In this document: piece by piece, positions 28,275-38,269 of the stretch
Layout of the letters: every line of letters begins with the position of its first letter
How positions within the stretch are numbered: the stretch's first letter is position 1
NCBI RefSeq assembly: GCF_014841115.1
Contig: NZ_JACYTP010000001.1
Coordinates: 496,001-560,000, forward strand
Length of the DNA stretch: 64,000 nucleotides
Source of the DNA: Photobacterium arenosum
GTDB taxonomy: Bacteria > Pseudomonadota > Gammaproteobacteria > Enterobacterales > Vibrionaceae
Direction: 5' to 3'
The notes under the pieces: generated by a model
Told to the model about the DNA's origin: nothing
What the model saw: only the letters and a program-made list of their open reading frames with translations
Database searches by the model: none
Made by a program: the position numbers and the translations under genes

Positions 28275-29447
28275 CTACCCTGTGTAGTTCGGTAATGGCG
28301 CCCCCGCAAGCCTTGCATACCAGCGAACGACTTTTTCGAGCAGTCGGTCATTAAAATCGTAGTGTGGGCTGTGGCAGGGATACTGATGGACAGGCTCGCC
28401 ATCGTCGGCCCCGATCAGGGCAAACGCCCCGGGCACCTGCTGCAGGTAATAGCTGAAATCTTCCGAGGCCATCACAGGCAGTGAAATGGCATGATCAAGC
28501 TGCTGATCCTGATCTGCCAGCCAGGCCGTACGGGCTTTTTCGGCCTGTCTGGCATGATTGATCGTGGCACTGTAACGCGGCTGGATCGCCACCTCGCAGG
28601 CCACGCCATAACTCATGGCAGTGTGATGGCTGATCTCTTCGATCAACTGATTGATTCGGGTTTTAGTCTGATCGTCAGGCACCCGGATACTGCCACTCAG
28701 CACCGCCTGCTGTGGGATCACCGTCAGGCCACTGGCGGCCTCTATTGAGGTCACACTGACAACAGCGGCATGCTGAGGCGGTAAGCGGCGACTGATAATC
28801 TGCTGCAAATTGAGGGTAATTGCCGACGCCGCCAGCACAGGATCGGCGCAGAGTTCCGGCTGGCTGGCATGGCCGCCGCGCCCTTTTACTGTAATGGAAA
28901 AAGTAGCATTACCGCACATCACCAGCTGATCCGGGCAAATCATCTTGCCAAACGGGATCGCCGGCCAATTATGCCAGCCGAAAATTTCATCCACCCCTTC
29001 CAGTGCCCCGTCTGCAATCATTTCCCGAGCACCGTGCCCGCCTTCTTCCGCAGGCTGAAACAGAAAAGTAACGGGGCCAGGCAACGTCTCTTCATGCTGT
29101 TTCAGCCAGGCGACTGTTGCCATCAGGGCCGCCGTATGGCCATCGTGACCACAGGCATGCATACAGCCCTGCTGCTGTGATGACCAGGTGCGGCCGCTGT
29201 CTTCATCAATCGGTAAAGCATCAATATCGCCCCTCAGGGCAATGTGGCGACCGCCAGGATTGCCAGACGCAATATGCGCCAGCGTGCCCGTTTGTGCGCA
29301 AGGTCGCCAGTCGATACCCATTGCGGTCAGACGATCACGAATGGCAGCGGCCGTATGATGTTCCTGCCATCCCAGCTCAGGATGGCGGTGTAAATCCTGC
29401 CGAAAGGTTTTTGCCATCGACAGATTCTTTTGCCAGAAGTCGGACAT
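28275..29447 (-). CDS. M20D-family amidohydrolase/deacetylase
   Basis: The 390-residue enzyme has the di-metal motifs of hippurate hydrolase-like M20D peptidases: CMHACGHDGHTAAL (metal Cys/His near 103-109), QPAEEGGHGAREMI (general base Glu), GWHNWPAIPFG and VMASEDFSYYLQQVPG. It removes acyl groups from N-acyl amino acids. As first gene of the four-gene operon it could deacetylate N-acetyl-diaminobutyrate, a step done by the unrelated DoeB (AstE/AspA family) in Halomonas. The ATG at 29447 follows AGGAATC; the longer frame has no such site. Confidence 0.85.
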   Translation of the reverse strand: MSDFWQKNLSMAKTFRQDLHRHPELGWQEHHTAAAIRDRLTAMGIDWRPCAQTGTLAHIASGNPGGRHIALRGDIDALPIDEDSGRTWSSQQQGCMHACGHDGHTAALMATVAWLKQHEETLPGPVTFLFQPAEEGGHGAREMIADGALEGVDEIFGWHNWPAIPFGKMICPDQLVMCGNATFSITVKGRGGHASQPELCADPVLAASAITLNLQQIISRRLPPQHAAVVSVTSIEAASGLTVIPQQAVLSGSIRVPDDQTKTRINQLIEEISHHTAMSYGVACEVAIQPRYSATINHARQAEKARTAWLADQDQQLDHAISLPVMASEDFSYYLQQVPGAFALIGADDGEPVHQYPCHSPHYDFNDRLLEKVVRWYARLAGAPLPNYTG

Positions 29448-29761
29448 AAAGATTCCTGCTTGAATACTGAAAAGACCAAAACAAATTTTATTTATTATTT
29501 CGGTACTTACCAGCAAGCCTAGTCAGGATGGCCCGGTTTCTCAATGTTGATGATTCTGGACTGCACACAGGCTTCACACGGTTATTCCCTGTACAGACGG
29601 CCTGATTTTCACCGCACACAGTTGTAAGCCTATTCACAATCTGTCATTCAATACGGTACAGGAAGCGATTTTTGATATCGTGTTTATCGCCAGTCTGGGA
29701 CACTATGCGCCATAGCAAGATTTCACTGAACAGTGATCGACCAAAGAGCGGGAGAACAGGA

Positions 29762-30868
29762 ATGACTCAGGAGTTGTATATCGGCGTCATGTCAGGCACC
29801 AGCATGGACGGCGTAGACACGGCATTAGTGTCTATAGACGGCGACCGCATTCAATTGCTGGCCCATGATGATTATCCCATGCCTGATCCGCTCAAACAGC
29901 GTTTGCTCAGTGTCTGCATCGGGCAGCAGACCACCCTGGTTGAAATCGGCGAGCTGGACCACCTGCTGGGCCATTTATTTGCCGATGCCGTCAATGCCCT
30001 GCTGAAAAAGTCCGGTTACCGGGCCGATCAGATCCGCGCTATCGGCAATCATGGCCAGACTGTGTACCACCAGCCCTTAGGCGATGCACCGTTCACGCTG
30101 CAAATTGGCGATGCCAATATCATCGCCGCGAAAACCGGTATTGATACCGTTGCGGATTTTCGCCGCAAAGACATGGCACTGGGCGGACAGGGCGCGCCAC
30201 TGGTTCCGGCTTTCCACAGGACTATTTTCCAGTCGTCAGATTCCAGCGTGGTGGTGCTGAACATAGGTGGGATTGCCAATATTTCCGTGATTCGCCCCAA
30301 CGAAAATGTCCTTGGTTTCGACACCGGTCCGGGAAATATGCTGATGGATGCCTGGTGCGAACGGCACACAGGTCAGAAGTTTGACCGCAACGGCAACCTG
30401 GCCAGACAGGGCAAGGTGGACGAGGCTTTACTGAACCGCTTGCTCAGCGAGCCGTATTTTGCGCAGCCTGCACCCAAAAGTACCGGCCGGGAGCTGTTCA
30501 ATCTGCCCTGGCTGGACGCTAACCTGATCAGTAGCACTGTCAGTACGCCAGATGTGCAACGCACCCTGTGTGAATTCACCGCAGTGACCATTGCCCGCGA
30601 GGTCGGGCGCTTTAAAACAGGCCCTGCTCCCCAGCTACTGGTGTGCGGCGGCGGTACGCGAAACCCTGTGCTGATGGCGCGCCTGACAGATTTGCTAAAC
30701 GACTGGCAGACCGCACCAACCAGCGATTTTGGCGTCGACAGCGATTACATGGAAGCCATGGCCTTCGCCTGGCTGGCGCAGCGTCGCATTCATGGCCTGC
30801 CGAGCAATTTACCTGAAGTGACAGGCGCCAGCCGGCCGGCATCGCTGGGTGTGCTCTATTTCGCTTAA
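29762..30868 (+). CDS. anmK: Anhydro-N-acetylmuramic acid kinase
   Basis: The 368-residue protein recycles cell-wall anhydro-MurNAc to MurNAc-6-phosphate. It starts MTQELYIGVMSGTSMDGVDTALV, the family's ATP-binding loop, and keeps GNHGQTVYHQP, VADFRRKDMALGGQGAPLVPAFH (catalytic Asp), GFDTGPGNMLMDAW and CGGGTRNP. The ATG at 29762 has GGGAG upstream and gives the usual family length; the open frame extends further upstream without a better start. Confidence 0.95.
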   Translation: MTQELYIGVMSGTSMDGVDTALVSIDGDRIQLLAHDDYPMPDPLKQRLLSVCIGQQTTLVEIGELDHLLGHLFADAVNALLKKSGYRADQIRAIGNHGQTVYHQPLGDAPFTLQIGDANIIAAKTGIDTVADFRRKDMALGGQGAPLVPAFHRTIFQSSDSSVVVLNIGGIANISVIRPNENVLGFDTGPGNMLMDAWCERHTGQKFDRNGNLARQGKVDEALLNRLLSEPYFAQPAPKSTGRELFNLPWLDANLISSTVSTPDVQRTLCEFTAVTIAREVGRFKTGPAPQLLVCGGGTRNPVLMARLTDLLNDWQTAPTSDFGVDSDYMEAMAFAWLAQRRIHGLPSNLPEVTGASRPASLGVLYFA

Positions 30869-30928
30869 TATGTTGTTTACTTTGAGTATTTTTAAAAGGG
30901 GACTGCGCGCTATAGCAGCCCCTTTGAT

Positions 30929-31312
30929 TCAGCCAAAAAGAAAATACAGCAGATTCAGAACCGCCAGCGCAATAATCGGCCAAAGCGTCAGTTGCATACC
31001 CAATATCCGCCCTTTCAGGCTGTCGGCTAAGATGCCACGGCCATGAATCACCCGGCCTGCGGTGAAAATCAGCCCAATCACAGCAATCAGCCAGTTCGCA
31101 CCGCCGTTATCTTCGAGCAGAAACAGCAAGATCAAGGTGATTGGGATGTAATTTGCCGCGTTAGATTGAGCAGAACAGGCCAGTTGCAGATCTTTTGCTT
31201 CGGTCCCCCCGTCGCCGTAACCAATCTGATGCCTCCTGCGTGCCTTAATCACCTGCATGGATAACCAGCACAGCCACAATGCCAGCACGGCTGCAAAAAA
31301 ACTTGTTGTCAT
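30929..31312 (-). CDS. MAPEG-family membrane protein
   Basis: The 127-residue protein has four hydrophobic segments and the family residues QSNAANYIPITLILLFLLE (about 49-67) and RVIHGRGI. Eukaryotic MAPEG proteins conjugate glutathione to lipophilic substrates; the bacterial members are poorly characterised. It is convergent with anmK. Confidence 0.85.
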   Translation of the reverse strand: MTTSFFAAVLALWLCWLSMQVIKARRRHQIGYGDGGTEAKDLQLACSAQSNAANYIPITLILLFLLEDNGGANWLIAVIGLIFTAGRVIHGRGILADSLKGRILGMQLTLWPIIALAVLNLLYFLFG

Positions 31313-31561
31313 ACCCTGAACGCTCCCGGTTAATTACCAAAACTTTCATAATCTTACACCATGATTACCGTTTTGCATCCTCGCGAAACCTGCACATTCT
31401 TATTCTCGCGACACCCATTTTCTCCGGCGCTGATGAAGGTCAAGCTAGACAACACTAAGCTAACAGTCAGAAAGCAAGAAAAAGTGATTCTGTGCTGATA
31501 CAGAGTCGCGACACCTTATTTTTAACCGCGGAGCGCGGTGCGATTGACTTGGGGGCTGAAC

Positions 31562-34150
31562 ATGATGAACAAATCATGGGAGTGCGCGTGTGGGCTGATT
31601 GGTATCAGCCTGCTGGCTGGCTGTGGTGGTGATTCCAAACAGCCTGTCGCGCCGGTAAAAACCATACCTTCCTACACCATCACCGCCATTGACGGGTATC
31701 TGCAAAGTGCCCGGGCCTGGGTGGACGTGGGGCAGAATTTCCGCTTTGAATCCGGCGATCGCCAGGGGACAACCAACGCGTCGGGTCAGGCATCAATCGC
31801 TCTGAACGGGCTGGAAAACCCATCGCAATACGCTTCTTTCGTCCTGGCGATTGCCGGACAGACAGTGGATCTGGACAATCCGGGCACACCGGTCAGTCAC
31901 AGCTTTTTAATGTCGGCCCCGATCGGCTATACCACTGTCACCCCGCTCACCAGTATTGTGCATCTTTATATGTATGAAGGGCTGGGCGAGTCGACGGCGA
32001 TTTCTGCCACCGCCCAGTCGCTGGGTATCGGAGCCAGTCAGGTGATGGGCGATTACATTGCCAATGGCCTGGACGATATTGCGGTCAAAGCGCGGGCCAT
32101 TGTTCAGCTGGGCATCTTGCTCAAACAGGAAGTGAGCAGTGAAGACGAGCTCGCCGTCCCGCTGGCTGAGTTCCGCCGCTTGCGTGATGTCTTGAAGCAG
32201 CTGGATACCCATCATCACCTGGTGTTTGATGTCCATAACCGCGTCGTGCTCGACGGCAACAATCTCCCCATAGTGGTGGATGATGCAGCCTTAAAAACCG
32301 ACAGTGACGGCGACGGTGTCATCGATGCCGCGGATCCTTTCCCGAACGATCCCAATGAAAGCGGCGATTTCGATTATGACGGTCTTGGCGATAACCTTGA
32401 TCCTGATGACGATAATGACGGCCTGACCGATGTGCAGGAAGAGATGCTGAAAACGGATCCGTTCAATCCCGATACCGACGGTGATGGAGTGAACGACAGC
32501 GAAGATGCTTTCCCGACAGATAAAAACGAAACCGTCGATACCGACGGCGATGGTATCGGTGACAATGCCGATCCTGACAATGATAACGATGGCGTCAGCG
32601 ATGAGTACGATGAAGATCCGCAGGATCCCACCAAGCTCAGTTGCCAGTTTGATGCCATTATTTCCAACTCGTTCGAGCTGGACGCCAGCAAAATGCACAA
32701 CATCATTCTGCAATGTGGCGGCTACCTGCCGCTGGGCAGTAACGATGTTAAAGCACTGACCGCACTGCGCCGCAGCCGTGTGATGGAAGCCGATACAAGC
32801 TATGGCAGCCAGTCAGAGTCTGGTTCCACTGAAGCCTATGAATTTGAAGACAATGGCACAGCCGTGCGTTATCTGAACGGCGTCGCGGCCGGAAACTACA
32901 CCTGGAGTATTACCGGCAGCAACGAGAAAGACGGGTTCGCCTCCGGCATGATCAAGCTGTTCAACAGCAATGGCGATGCCGAAGTCTGGGCGATGCTCAA
33001 CAAAACCAGCGAGCAGAACCTGTTTATCGTCTTCTCACAATACGCCAGCAACGGTGACAACATCATAGATACACAAGCCCTGTGGCAGATGCGCAGCCTG
33101 GATTACCGTCAGTCCGGCGATACTGTCCCTGCCAGCAGCGCAACCCTGTCGCCCTGTACGACAGGTGATTCCGTGATGAGCGACGATAACGCACCCACAG
33201 TGGCAGCTACCAAAGCCCAGTTTGATACTGCCGTCGAGACGTGCAAACAAAGTACCTCAGGTGGTGAGCTCACCCCGACGGTTGATCATCTGGCCAGCCA
33301 GTCCTTCCTGTGGGGCAAACCGGGTGATGATCTGGGCAGCCGCTACACCTTCCTGACCAACAGTGACGGCAATCAGGGCTTCGGCTATCGCCTGACAGGC
33401 GAAAAAGCAGAGAGCTATCAATGGGAAATCGATAACAATCTGCTGACCATTCAGGGCCGTGATATCCCCAATGCCACCAGTTGGACGCAAACCTTCTCTC
33501 TGCTGGCAGAAGCTGAGGCCAACGGTGAAACCGGCTGGAAAGTCTTTACGGTGAATGAGCAATGGGTCAAGGACAATACACCAGAGGGAATTACCGAGGA
33601 ACAAGGTGCGATCGGCTCCGGTTCGCTGGTGCAAAGTGCCCTGCCCGGCCGTTTACTGACCCAGTGTGATAACTTCAACACCGGCTGGAATGACAGCACG
33701 CAAAGCCCGACCGACAGCGGCGCGACACCGGCCGACTATGATCAGGCCATCGCAAGCTGCGGCACACCCTGGACAGCAACACCTCTGGCCTTTACCGGTA
33801 ATATGCTGAGTACCGCTTTGCTGACGCAGGATAACGGTCACAGCCTGGCGTTCAGCGGTGTGCCGGCAAGCAATGCAGACGGCCTGCTCTCCGGCAACGG
33901 TACTTATAACGTGCCGAATGCTGACCAGCCAGAACAGCCCCTGACAGAAGCATTCAGCTGGATAGTGAATGCCAAAGGACAACTGGTGATCCACTTTACC
34001 GACAGCGATAAAGTCATGACCTGGCAACTGCAGGATGGTGATGGCCTGAGCTTCTCAGCCCTGGGCTTTATGGAAAACCCGGACTGGCAGCTAAACCCGG
34101 ATCATGGTGTCATTCAGCAAACCCGTTTTACTGTGTCCCGAATGATGTAA
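31562..34150 (+). CDS. Large lipoprotein with thrombospondin type 3-like calcium repeats
   Basis: The 862-residue product begins with a lipoprotein signal ([22 protein letters not shown], lipobox LLAGC, Cys21). Residues about 25-240 form a domain typical of secreted vibrio lipoproteins ([22 protein letters not shown]). Residues about 243-356 hold repeated [40 protein letters not shown] and [14 protein letters not shown] units, calcium-binding thrombospondin type 3 repeats. The remaining 500 residues contain two related modules with paired cysteines. GGGGG precedes the tandem ATG codons. It is probably on the cell surface and calcium-stabilised; the ligand is unknown. Confidence 0.85.
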   Translation: MMNKSWECACGLIGISLLAGCGGDSKQPVAPVKTIPSYTITAIDGYLQSARAWVDVGQNFRFESGDRQGTTNASGQASIALNGLENPSQYASFVLAIAGQTVDLDNPGTPVSHSFLMSAPIGYTTVTPLTSIVHLYMYEGLGESTAISATAQSLGIGASQVMGDYIANGLDDIAVKARAIVQLGILLKQEVSSEDELAVPLAEFRRLRDVLKQLDTHHHLVFDVHNRVVLDGNNLPIVVDDAALKTDSDGDGVIDAADPFPNDPNESGDFDYDGLGDNLDPDDDNDGLTDVQEEMLKTDPFNPDTDGDGVNDSEDAFPTDKNETVDTDGDGIGDNADPDNDNDGVSDEYDEDPQDPTKLSCQFDAIISNSFELDASKMHNIILQCGGYLPLGSNDVKALTALRRSRVMEADTSYGSQSESGSTEAYEFEDNGTAVRYLNGVAAGNYTWSITGSNEKDGFASGMIKLFNSNGDAEVWAMLNKTSEQNLFIVFSQYASNGDNIIDTQALWQMRSLDYRQSGDTVPASSATLSPCTTGDSVMSDDNAPTVAATKAQFDTAVETCKQSTSGGELTPTVDHLASQSFLWGKPGDDLGSRYTFLTNSDGNQGFGYRLTGEKAESYQWEIDNNLLTIQGRDIPNATSWTQTFSLLAEAEANGETGWKVFTVNEQWVKDNTPEGITEEQGAIGSGSLVQSALPGRLLTQCDNFNTGWNDSTQSPTDSGATPADYDQAIASCGTPWTATPLAFTGNMLSTALLTQDNGHSLAFSGVPASNADGLLSGNGTYNVPNADQPEQPLTEAFSWIVNAKGQLVIHFTDSDKVMTWQLQDGDGLSFSALGFMENPDWQLNPDHGVIQQTRFTVSRMM

Positions 34151-34191
34151 AGCGTGGCGGCAATAACAAAAACAGTCGGTAATAAGAGAAA

Positions 34192-34226
34192 ACAGGTGGC
34201 GAAGTTTGCCACCTGTTAGTTTTTTC
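34192..34226 (+). terminator. Rho-independent terminator
   Basis: ACAGGTGGC (34192-34200) and GCCACCTGT (34208-34216) form a 9-bp stem followed after TAG by six T, 41 bp after the TT3 lipoprotein gene. Confidence 0.9.
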
Positions 34227-34372
34227 GACTAACAATTAATATCAATACCCTGAGGAACTGTGAAACGAATCAGCGCCAACCCGCATACAGCCTGGATTAC
34301 AGACCTTGATGCATATTGGCACGACTATTGATTAGATAATCTCACTTTCCACAAACCGGATGTGATGATTCG

Positions 34373-35047
34373 ATGAAACCGACGATGAAAAAAGTGATTC
34401 TTCCTGCTGCCCTGGCTGGTATTGCGCTGTATACCGGTATCATAAATTTCAGCTTTGCCGACGAGCAGACACGCACAGAATCTGTCCGTGCATTCAATAA
34501 GCTATCTGTCGAAAAAGGCCTGGAGGTCAGCGTGCATTGCAGCGACAAAAATTACCTTGAAGCCACAGGTAAGGCTGCTGCCTTGGAAAAGCTGACGGTG
34601 ACTGAACAGCAGGGCACCCTGCAGATCAGCAATCGCTCGGGTGACGATTGGGAGAACATTGAACCGCTGACTGTGCATATTTACACTTCACAACCCCTTC
34701 AGCGCCTTGACGCCAGATTTGGCATTGATGCTACCGTGGACGGCTGCGCTATCGCCAGCGACAGTTTCGCAGCCACCGGGGAAATGGGCAGCAAACTGGT
34801 GCTGAGCGGCAGCACAGATACGCTGACACTGGCTCTGGCCATGGGTGCCACACTCGATCACGCCGCCCAGCCCCTGCATGTTAACCAGGCCACGGTTGAA
34901 CTCGGTATGGGGGCCAGCGCCAGCCTGTGTCATGCCAAATCGGTTTCAGGCAGGCAGTCTGCCGGCACCCGGTTATCCGTATCACCAGACACCCAAACAA
35001 AAGTGAACGGCAGCTACGGCACAAGCATTGTATTTGATGCATGTTAA
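34373..35047 (+). CDS. Exported GIN-domain (DUF2807-like) protein
   Basis: The 224-residue product has a signal peptide (MKKVILPAALAGIALYTGIINFSFA from the second ATG at 34385) and a beta-rich body with VRAFNKLSVEKGLEVSVHCSDKNYLEATG, the start pattern of GIN/DUF2807 domains: a hydrophobic beta strand preceding regular short repeats (FAATGEMGSKLVLSGSTDTLTLALAMGATL). These predicted beta-solenoids are periplasmic or cell-surface proteins of unknown function. Either of two ATG codons could start it; neither has a strong ribosome binding site. Confidence 0.7.
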   Translation: MKPTMKKVILPAALAGIALYTGIINFSFADEQTRTESVRAFNKLSVEKGLEVSVHCSDKNYLEATGKAAALEKLTVTEQQGTLQISNRSGDDWENIEPLTVHIYTSQPLQRLDARFGIDATVDGCAIASDSFAATGEMGSKLVLSGSTDTLTLALAMGATLDHAAQPLHVNQATVELGMGASASLCHAKSVSGRQSAGTRLSVSPDTQTKVNGSYGTSIVFDAC

Positions 35048-35133
35048 CCGGGTATCAGAAACATTCAGGGTAGATCCTGAGAGACCTGCCCTGATTTTAT
35101 TGAAAAAATAAACCGCGTATCTCGAAGTACTTT

Positions 35134-35754
35134 TTAGCTTGTAAATACCTGGAGGAACATTCTGTAGGCCATATATAAAATGACTAACGCCGAACACCGA
35201 CAGAACCAATGCAGTTTGGGGCGCAAAGCTTCTCTGAAAAACCGAAGACTCACCACCGAGCAAATAAAACCATACCAACCAGCACTGACCAGAAAAGTAA
35301 CCATAGCCACCAGAAAATAAAAATGGGGTTCATGGTTTTTCTGCACAGCAAAAGAAACGGCACTGCTGATGAACAAAAATGCTTTCGGATTCGATAACTG
35401 AACCATACACCCGGACAGGAACCCACAGCTCTGATCTCCCTGATCCGACACCGCGTGCGCCTGAACAGGCTGCGCCGTTGACAACTTAAATGCCAGGTAC
35501 AACAGGTAACATCCGCCAAAAATGTGAATCACATTCATGAGCGAGCTATTTTGTGACAATGCAGAAAATCCCAGTACGGAAAGCGATGCAAAAATGAGGT
35601 TGCCAGTTGCAATCCCTAAAACGCTCGCAAAGGCTTCTTTTCTTGAAAAAGTCAGCGCACTATGGGTGGTCACAAAGAACGCCGGACCCGGGCTCATCAC
35701 ACCAACCAACAGCAGCGTTGTAAAGGATACTAATAACGGTAACCACTCTGTCAC
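35134..35754 (-). CDS. LysE-family exporter, last gene of the PLP/FAD/CoA-transferase operon
   Basis: The 206-residue protein has about six membrane segments and the family motif LLLVGVMSPGPAFFVTTHSALTF (about 11-33) plus VQLSNPKAFLFISSAVSF. The start is GTG at 35754, which overlaps the stop of the CoA-transferase gene (GTGA) and has AAGGAG 6 bp upstream. This coupling links export to the enzymes upstream. It probably removes an amino-acid-like product or by-product. It is a different protein from the LysE homologue at 1694-2320. Confidence 0.85.
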   Translation of the reverse strand: MTEWLPLLVSFTTLLLVGVMSPGPAFFVTTHSALTFSRKEAFASVLGIATGNLIFASLSVLGFSALSQNSSLMNVIHIFGGCYLLYLAFKLSTAQPVQAHAVSDQGDQSCGFLSGCMVQLSNPKAFLFISSAVSFAVQKNHEPHFYFLVAMVTFLVSAGWYGFICSVVSLRFFREALRPKLHWFCRCSALVILYMAYRMFLQVFTS

Positions 35755-36998
35755 ACATGACTCCTTATATAACAGATATCCTGATGTTGTCGGGGAGTAA
35801 AACACACCCGCTCAAGTTGGTCTGTTTCGAACTTATTCCGATAACAAAAGGTTATTTTTTGTATGGACTGAGAAATATCAATAAAGCCACCAACGCCAAA
35901 GAATGTTTCTCCCAGCTTTGCAATATTGACTCGTCCCAATCGGTCAACTTCACCCAAACCAAGCACTGCGTGGTCAATTTCGCCATTCCAGATTTTCTGA
36001 AAGATCTCGTTTTGTGTGTATCTTTTTTTTCCACCACGACTCATTCCAAATCCATCACCGTCGTAGAGCACCCCGCCCGCAACACCTGATTCAATGAGTG
36101 CATCAAACTGACAGTCAGTATATTGATGAACCTGATTCACTGCCGGCACAGGTAATCCGATGCCAATAATTAGCCGTTCATGGGCCGTAATACGCTGCGC
36201 GAGCTGGCGACTAATTGAAGCTGAATCCAGACAGTGCCGATAAAGATTTTCATCATTCAGATGATATCTGCCCGGTAAATAACTCACTATATGGAAAGCA
36301 TCAGGGGCAATAAAGACTTCATCAAACAAATCTCTCGAACAAACTTTCTCCGGGTCATTGACAATCCGATCCGGCACTTGAATCGCTATCTTTGTCTGAT
36401 TCGATAAGGCGCATCGTATCACAGATTCTAAATCTAAATCGATAGGCTGCGTTTCAAGAACAATATCTCCACTTTGAGTGAAGCCGGCCCCCCGCATGAT
36501 GACCAGATCGCTCTCAGGGAGTGTATACGTTAGAAAATTGCCTGTGTTGACCACAGGCATGAAGTTAAACGGTGCGCCGGAACTAATACAGCTTCCTTTT
36601 ACAGATGGATCAATAAACGTCCCCATCCCAATGTTCGTTGAATATTGCCGATTGGGTTCACTCATTAACTTGGCAAGAACCCCCTGAGGCAAGTTATGAA
36701 CCTCGCCTCTTTCAAGCGCTAAGCTACAATTAATTTGGCGCGTTGCACCAAAATACCCACCGATTACCCAGTCAACATTGTTTCCCTGAAGCAAAGTATT
36801 CAAGCCACCCTGCCAGCCAGCCCCCGGCAATGATGCGCCAATAAAACCATATTTCTCGGCGTAACGACCATTCCAGGCCGTGAAGTTGATCAGTTGAATC
36901 AAATATTCCGGAGAAATAACACTCCCGAACGATGCGATATCAATTGTCTTCACACCCTTCAGAAGATTCCTAAATCTATTTACATCCTGTATAAACAC
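35751..36998 (-). CDS. Family I CoA-transferase (YdiF-like, both halves fused)
   Basis: The 415-residue protein matches YdiF/propionate-type CoA-transferases in order: GASLPGAGWQGGLN, the glycine-rich VDWVIGGYFGATRQ, EVHNLPQGVLAKL, NIGMGTFIDPSVKGSCIS, then the second half with ALIESGVAGGVLYDG, where the Glu near residue 302 is the catalytic nucleophile, and GLGEVDRLGRVNIAKLG with GGFIDISQSIQKITFC. It is shorter than YdiF (about 530) but keeps the key residues. The start is GTG at 36998, with AAGGA upstream, overlapping the FAD-enzyme gene by 23 bp; an ATG at 37049 would give a longer overlap. The acyl substrate is unknown. Confidence 0.78.
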   Translation of the reverse strand: MFIQDVNRFRNLLKGVKTIDIASFGSVISPEYLIQLINFTAWNGRYAEKYGFIGASLPGAGWQGGLNTLLQGNNVDWVIGGYFGATRQINCSLALERGEVHNLPQGVLAKLMSEPNRQYSTNIGMGTFIDPSVKGSCISSGAPFNFMPVVNTGNFLTYTLPESDLVIMRGAGFTQSGDIVLETQPIDLDLESVIRCALSNQTKIAIQVPDRIVNDPEKVCSRDLFDEVFIAPDAFHIVSYLPGRYHLNDENLYRHCLDSASISRQLAQRITAHERLIIGIGLPVPAVNQVHQYTDCQFDALIESGVAGGVLYDGDGFGMSRGGKKRYTQNEIFQKIWNGEIDHAVLGLGEVDRLGRVNIAKLGETFFGVGGFIDISQSIQKITFCYRNKFETDQLERVCFTPRQHQDICYIRSHV

Positions 36999-38259
36999 GG
37001 TTTTTTCCTTTTTCTGAGCGATATATTTCCCTGACAACGAGTTCAGCATCTCTTACTGTGAGTGATGTCGCTTCTGTAAAAAACCGACATCCGTTCACCA
37101 TTGGCCCTAGAATATAAATATTTCGCTCGTCTTTCACTCGACAGTTGGCATCGACCTCAATTCCGGAAATAAAACTCTTTGGCAATTTGCTATTTGAGAT
37201 GAACTCAGGGGATTCAAAGGAATTAAAGCCCATCAGTGCATATTTTCCTGAAGTCAAAATATCGAAAGGTTTCTTACACATCCGAAGTTGCCCCTGGTCT
37301 ATCAGGTTCACTAACTTCGAGGCATTGACATGCGGAAACATCGCACGTGTATTAATAATATTCGCCCGATTTTCATGTAAACGCTTTTTACAGTCGATCG
37401 CAAGTTGCGCATACACATCAACATACTTAGACGTCGCATTATAAATCATCTCTTGCCAGAGTGGTGTGTGCTCAGAGACATATTGTAATTCTTCAGACAA
37501 TGTCACCTGATTATTCAAAACAATCTCTCTTTCCTGCGTATTTTTGAGCGTTGATAAAAACCTGGAAAATATTTTATCAACGGTTAGGTTCCCAATATCA
37601 ACACCATCAAACAGAGAAGGTCCACCTGATGTAAAATCACTTCTGATTCTGGGGAAACGACCGGTTAAAGAAAAACAATCAATGGTTAAGTCTGGCCGAT
37701 ACGCACTCACAAAGAGAATCATATCAATCGCACTCAACCCTGAACCGTATATTTCGATCTTTTCTCCTTTGGGAACAGCATTGATTTTATCAAACAGCAC
37801 ATCATTCAAGAGATCACCGCCAAACCCAATGGACACGACCGTCGCAGAAACCTGATGCTTTATCCCCTGACAAACAATATCACCATACTCATTGACTGCA
37901 CTGGCTTCAGGGTAATACTCAAATGCTATCCCTCTTGATTCTAGTGTCGTGATCATTAGGTCTTTGACTTGCTTGAGATAGCGACCATAAATCGCTCTGG
38001 GAATAAAGTCTTTCTTCGTATAATCATAACCTGCATGAGATAACCACTCGTAGATATCGACCACATGATTAAACTGTTTCAGAGAGTCCAGCCGTGTATT
38101 TAAAATAAATTCTTCTGGAGACGCTTTGTAGGCATAACCTATCTGGTTGTGATCACCACTAAACACTTTCACTGTTGTGAAAATATCATGAGGTAATTCC
38201 AGTAAGTGCATCAGCACAGAGATACACCCAGCCCCACCGCCAATTATTCCTAAGTTCAT
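36976..38259 (-). CDS. FAD/NAD(P)-binding protein (NAD_binding_9-type)
   Basis: The 427-residue protein starts with a dinucleotide-binding motif MNLGIIGGGAGCISVL (GxGxxG at 7-12), has the family motif FIPRAIYGRYL (85-95) and a second nucleotide motif IYGSGLSAIDM (170-180), and ends with a return to the flavin site (NIYILGPMVNGCRFFTEATSL). Family members are flavoproteins, often of unassigned function, sometimes in secondary-metabolite clusters. The ATG at 38259 follows GAGGT; the upstream gene's stop lies inside this ribosome binding site. It could oxidise the product of the PLP enzyme; that is a guess from order. Confidence 0.78.
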   Translation of the reverse strand: MNLGIIGGGAGCISVLMHLLELPHDIFTTVKVFSGDHNQIGYAYKASPEEFILNTRLDSLKQFNHVVDIYEWLSHAGYDYTKKDFIPRAIYGRYLKQVKDLMITTLESRGIAFEYYPEASAVNEYGDIVCQGIKHQVSATVVSIGFGGDLLNDVLFDKINAVPKGEKIEIYGSGLSAIDMILFVSAYRPDLTIDCFSLTGRFPRIRSDFTSGGPSLFDGVDIGNLTVDKIFSRFLSTLKNTQEREIVLNNQVTLSEELQYVSEHTPLWQEMIYNATSKYVDVYAQLAIDCKKRLHENRANIINTRAMFPHVNASKLVNLIDQGQLRMCKKPFDILTSGKYALMGFNSFESPEFISNSKLPKSFISGIEVDANCRVKDERNIYILGPMVNGCRFFTEATSLTVRDAELVVREIYRSEKGKNRVYTGCK

Positions 38260-38269
38260 TTGCTTGACC

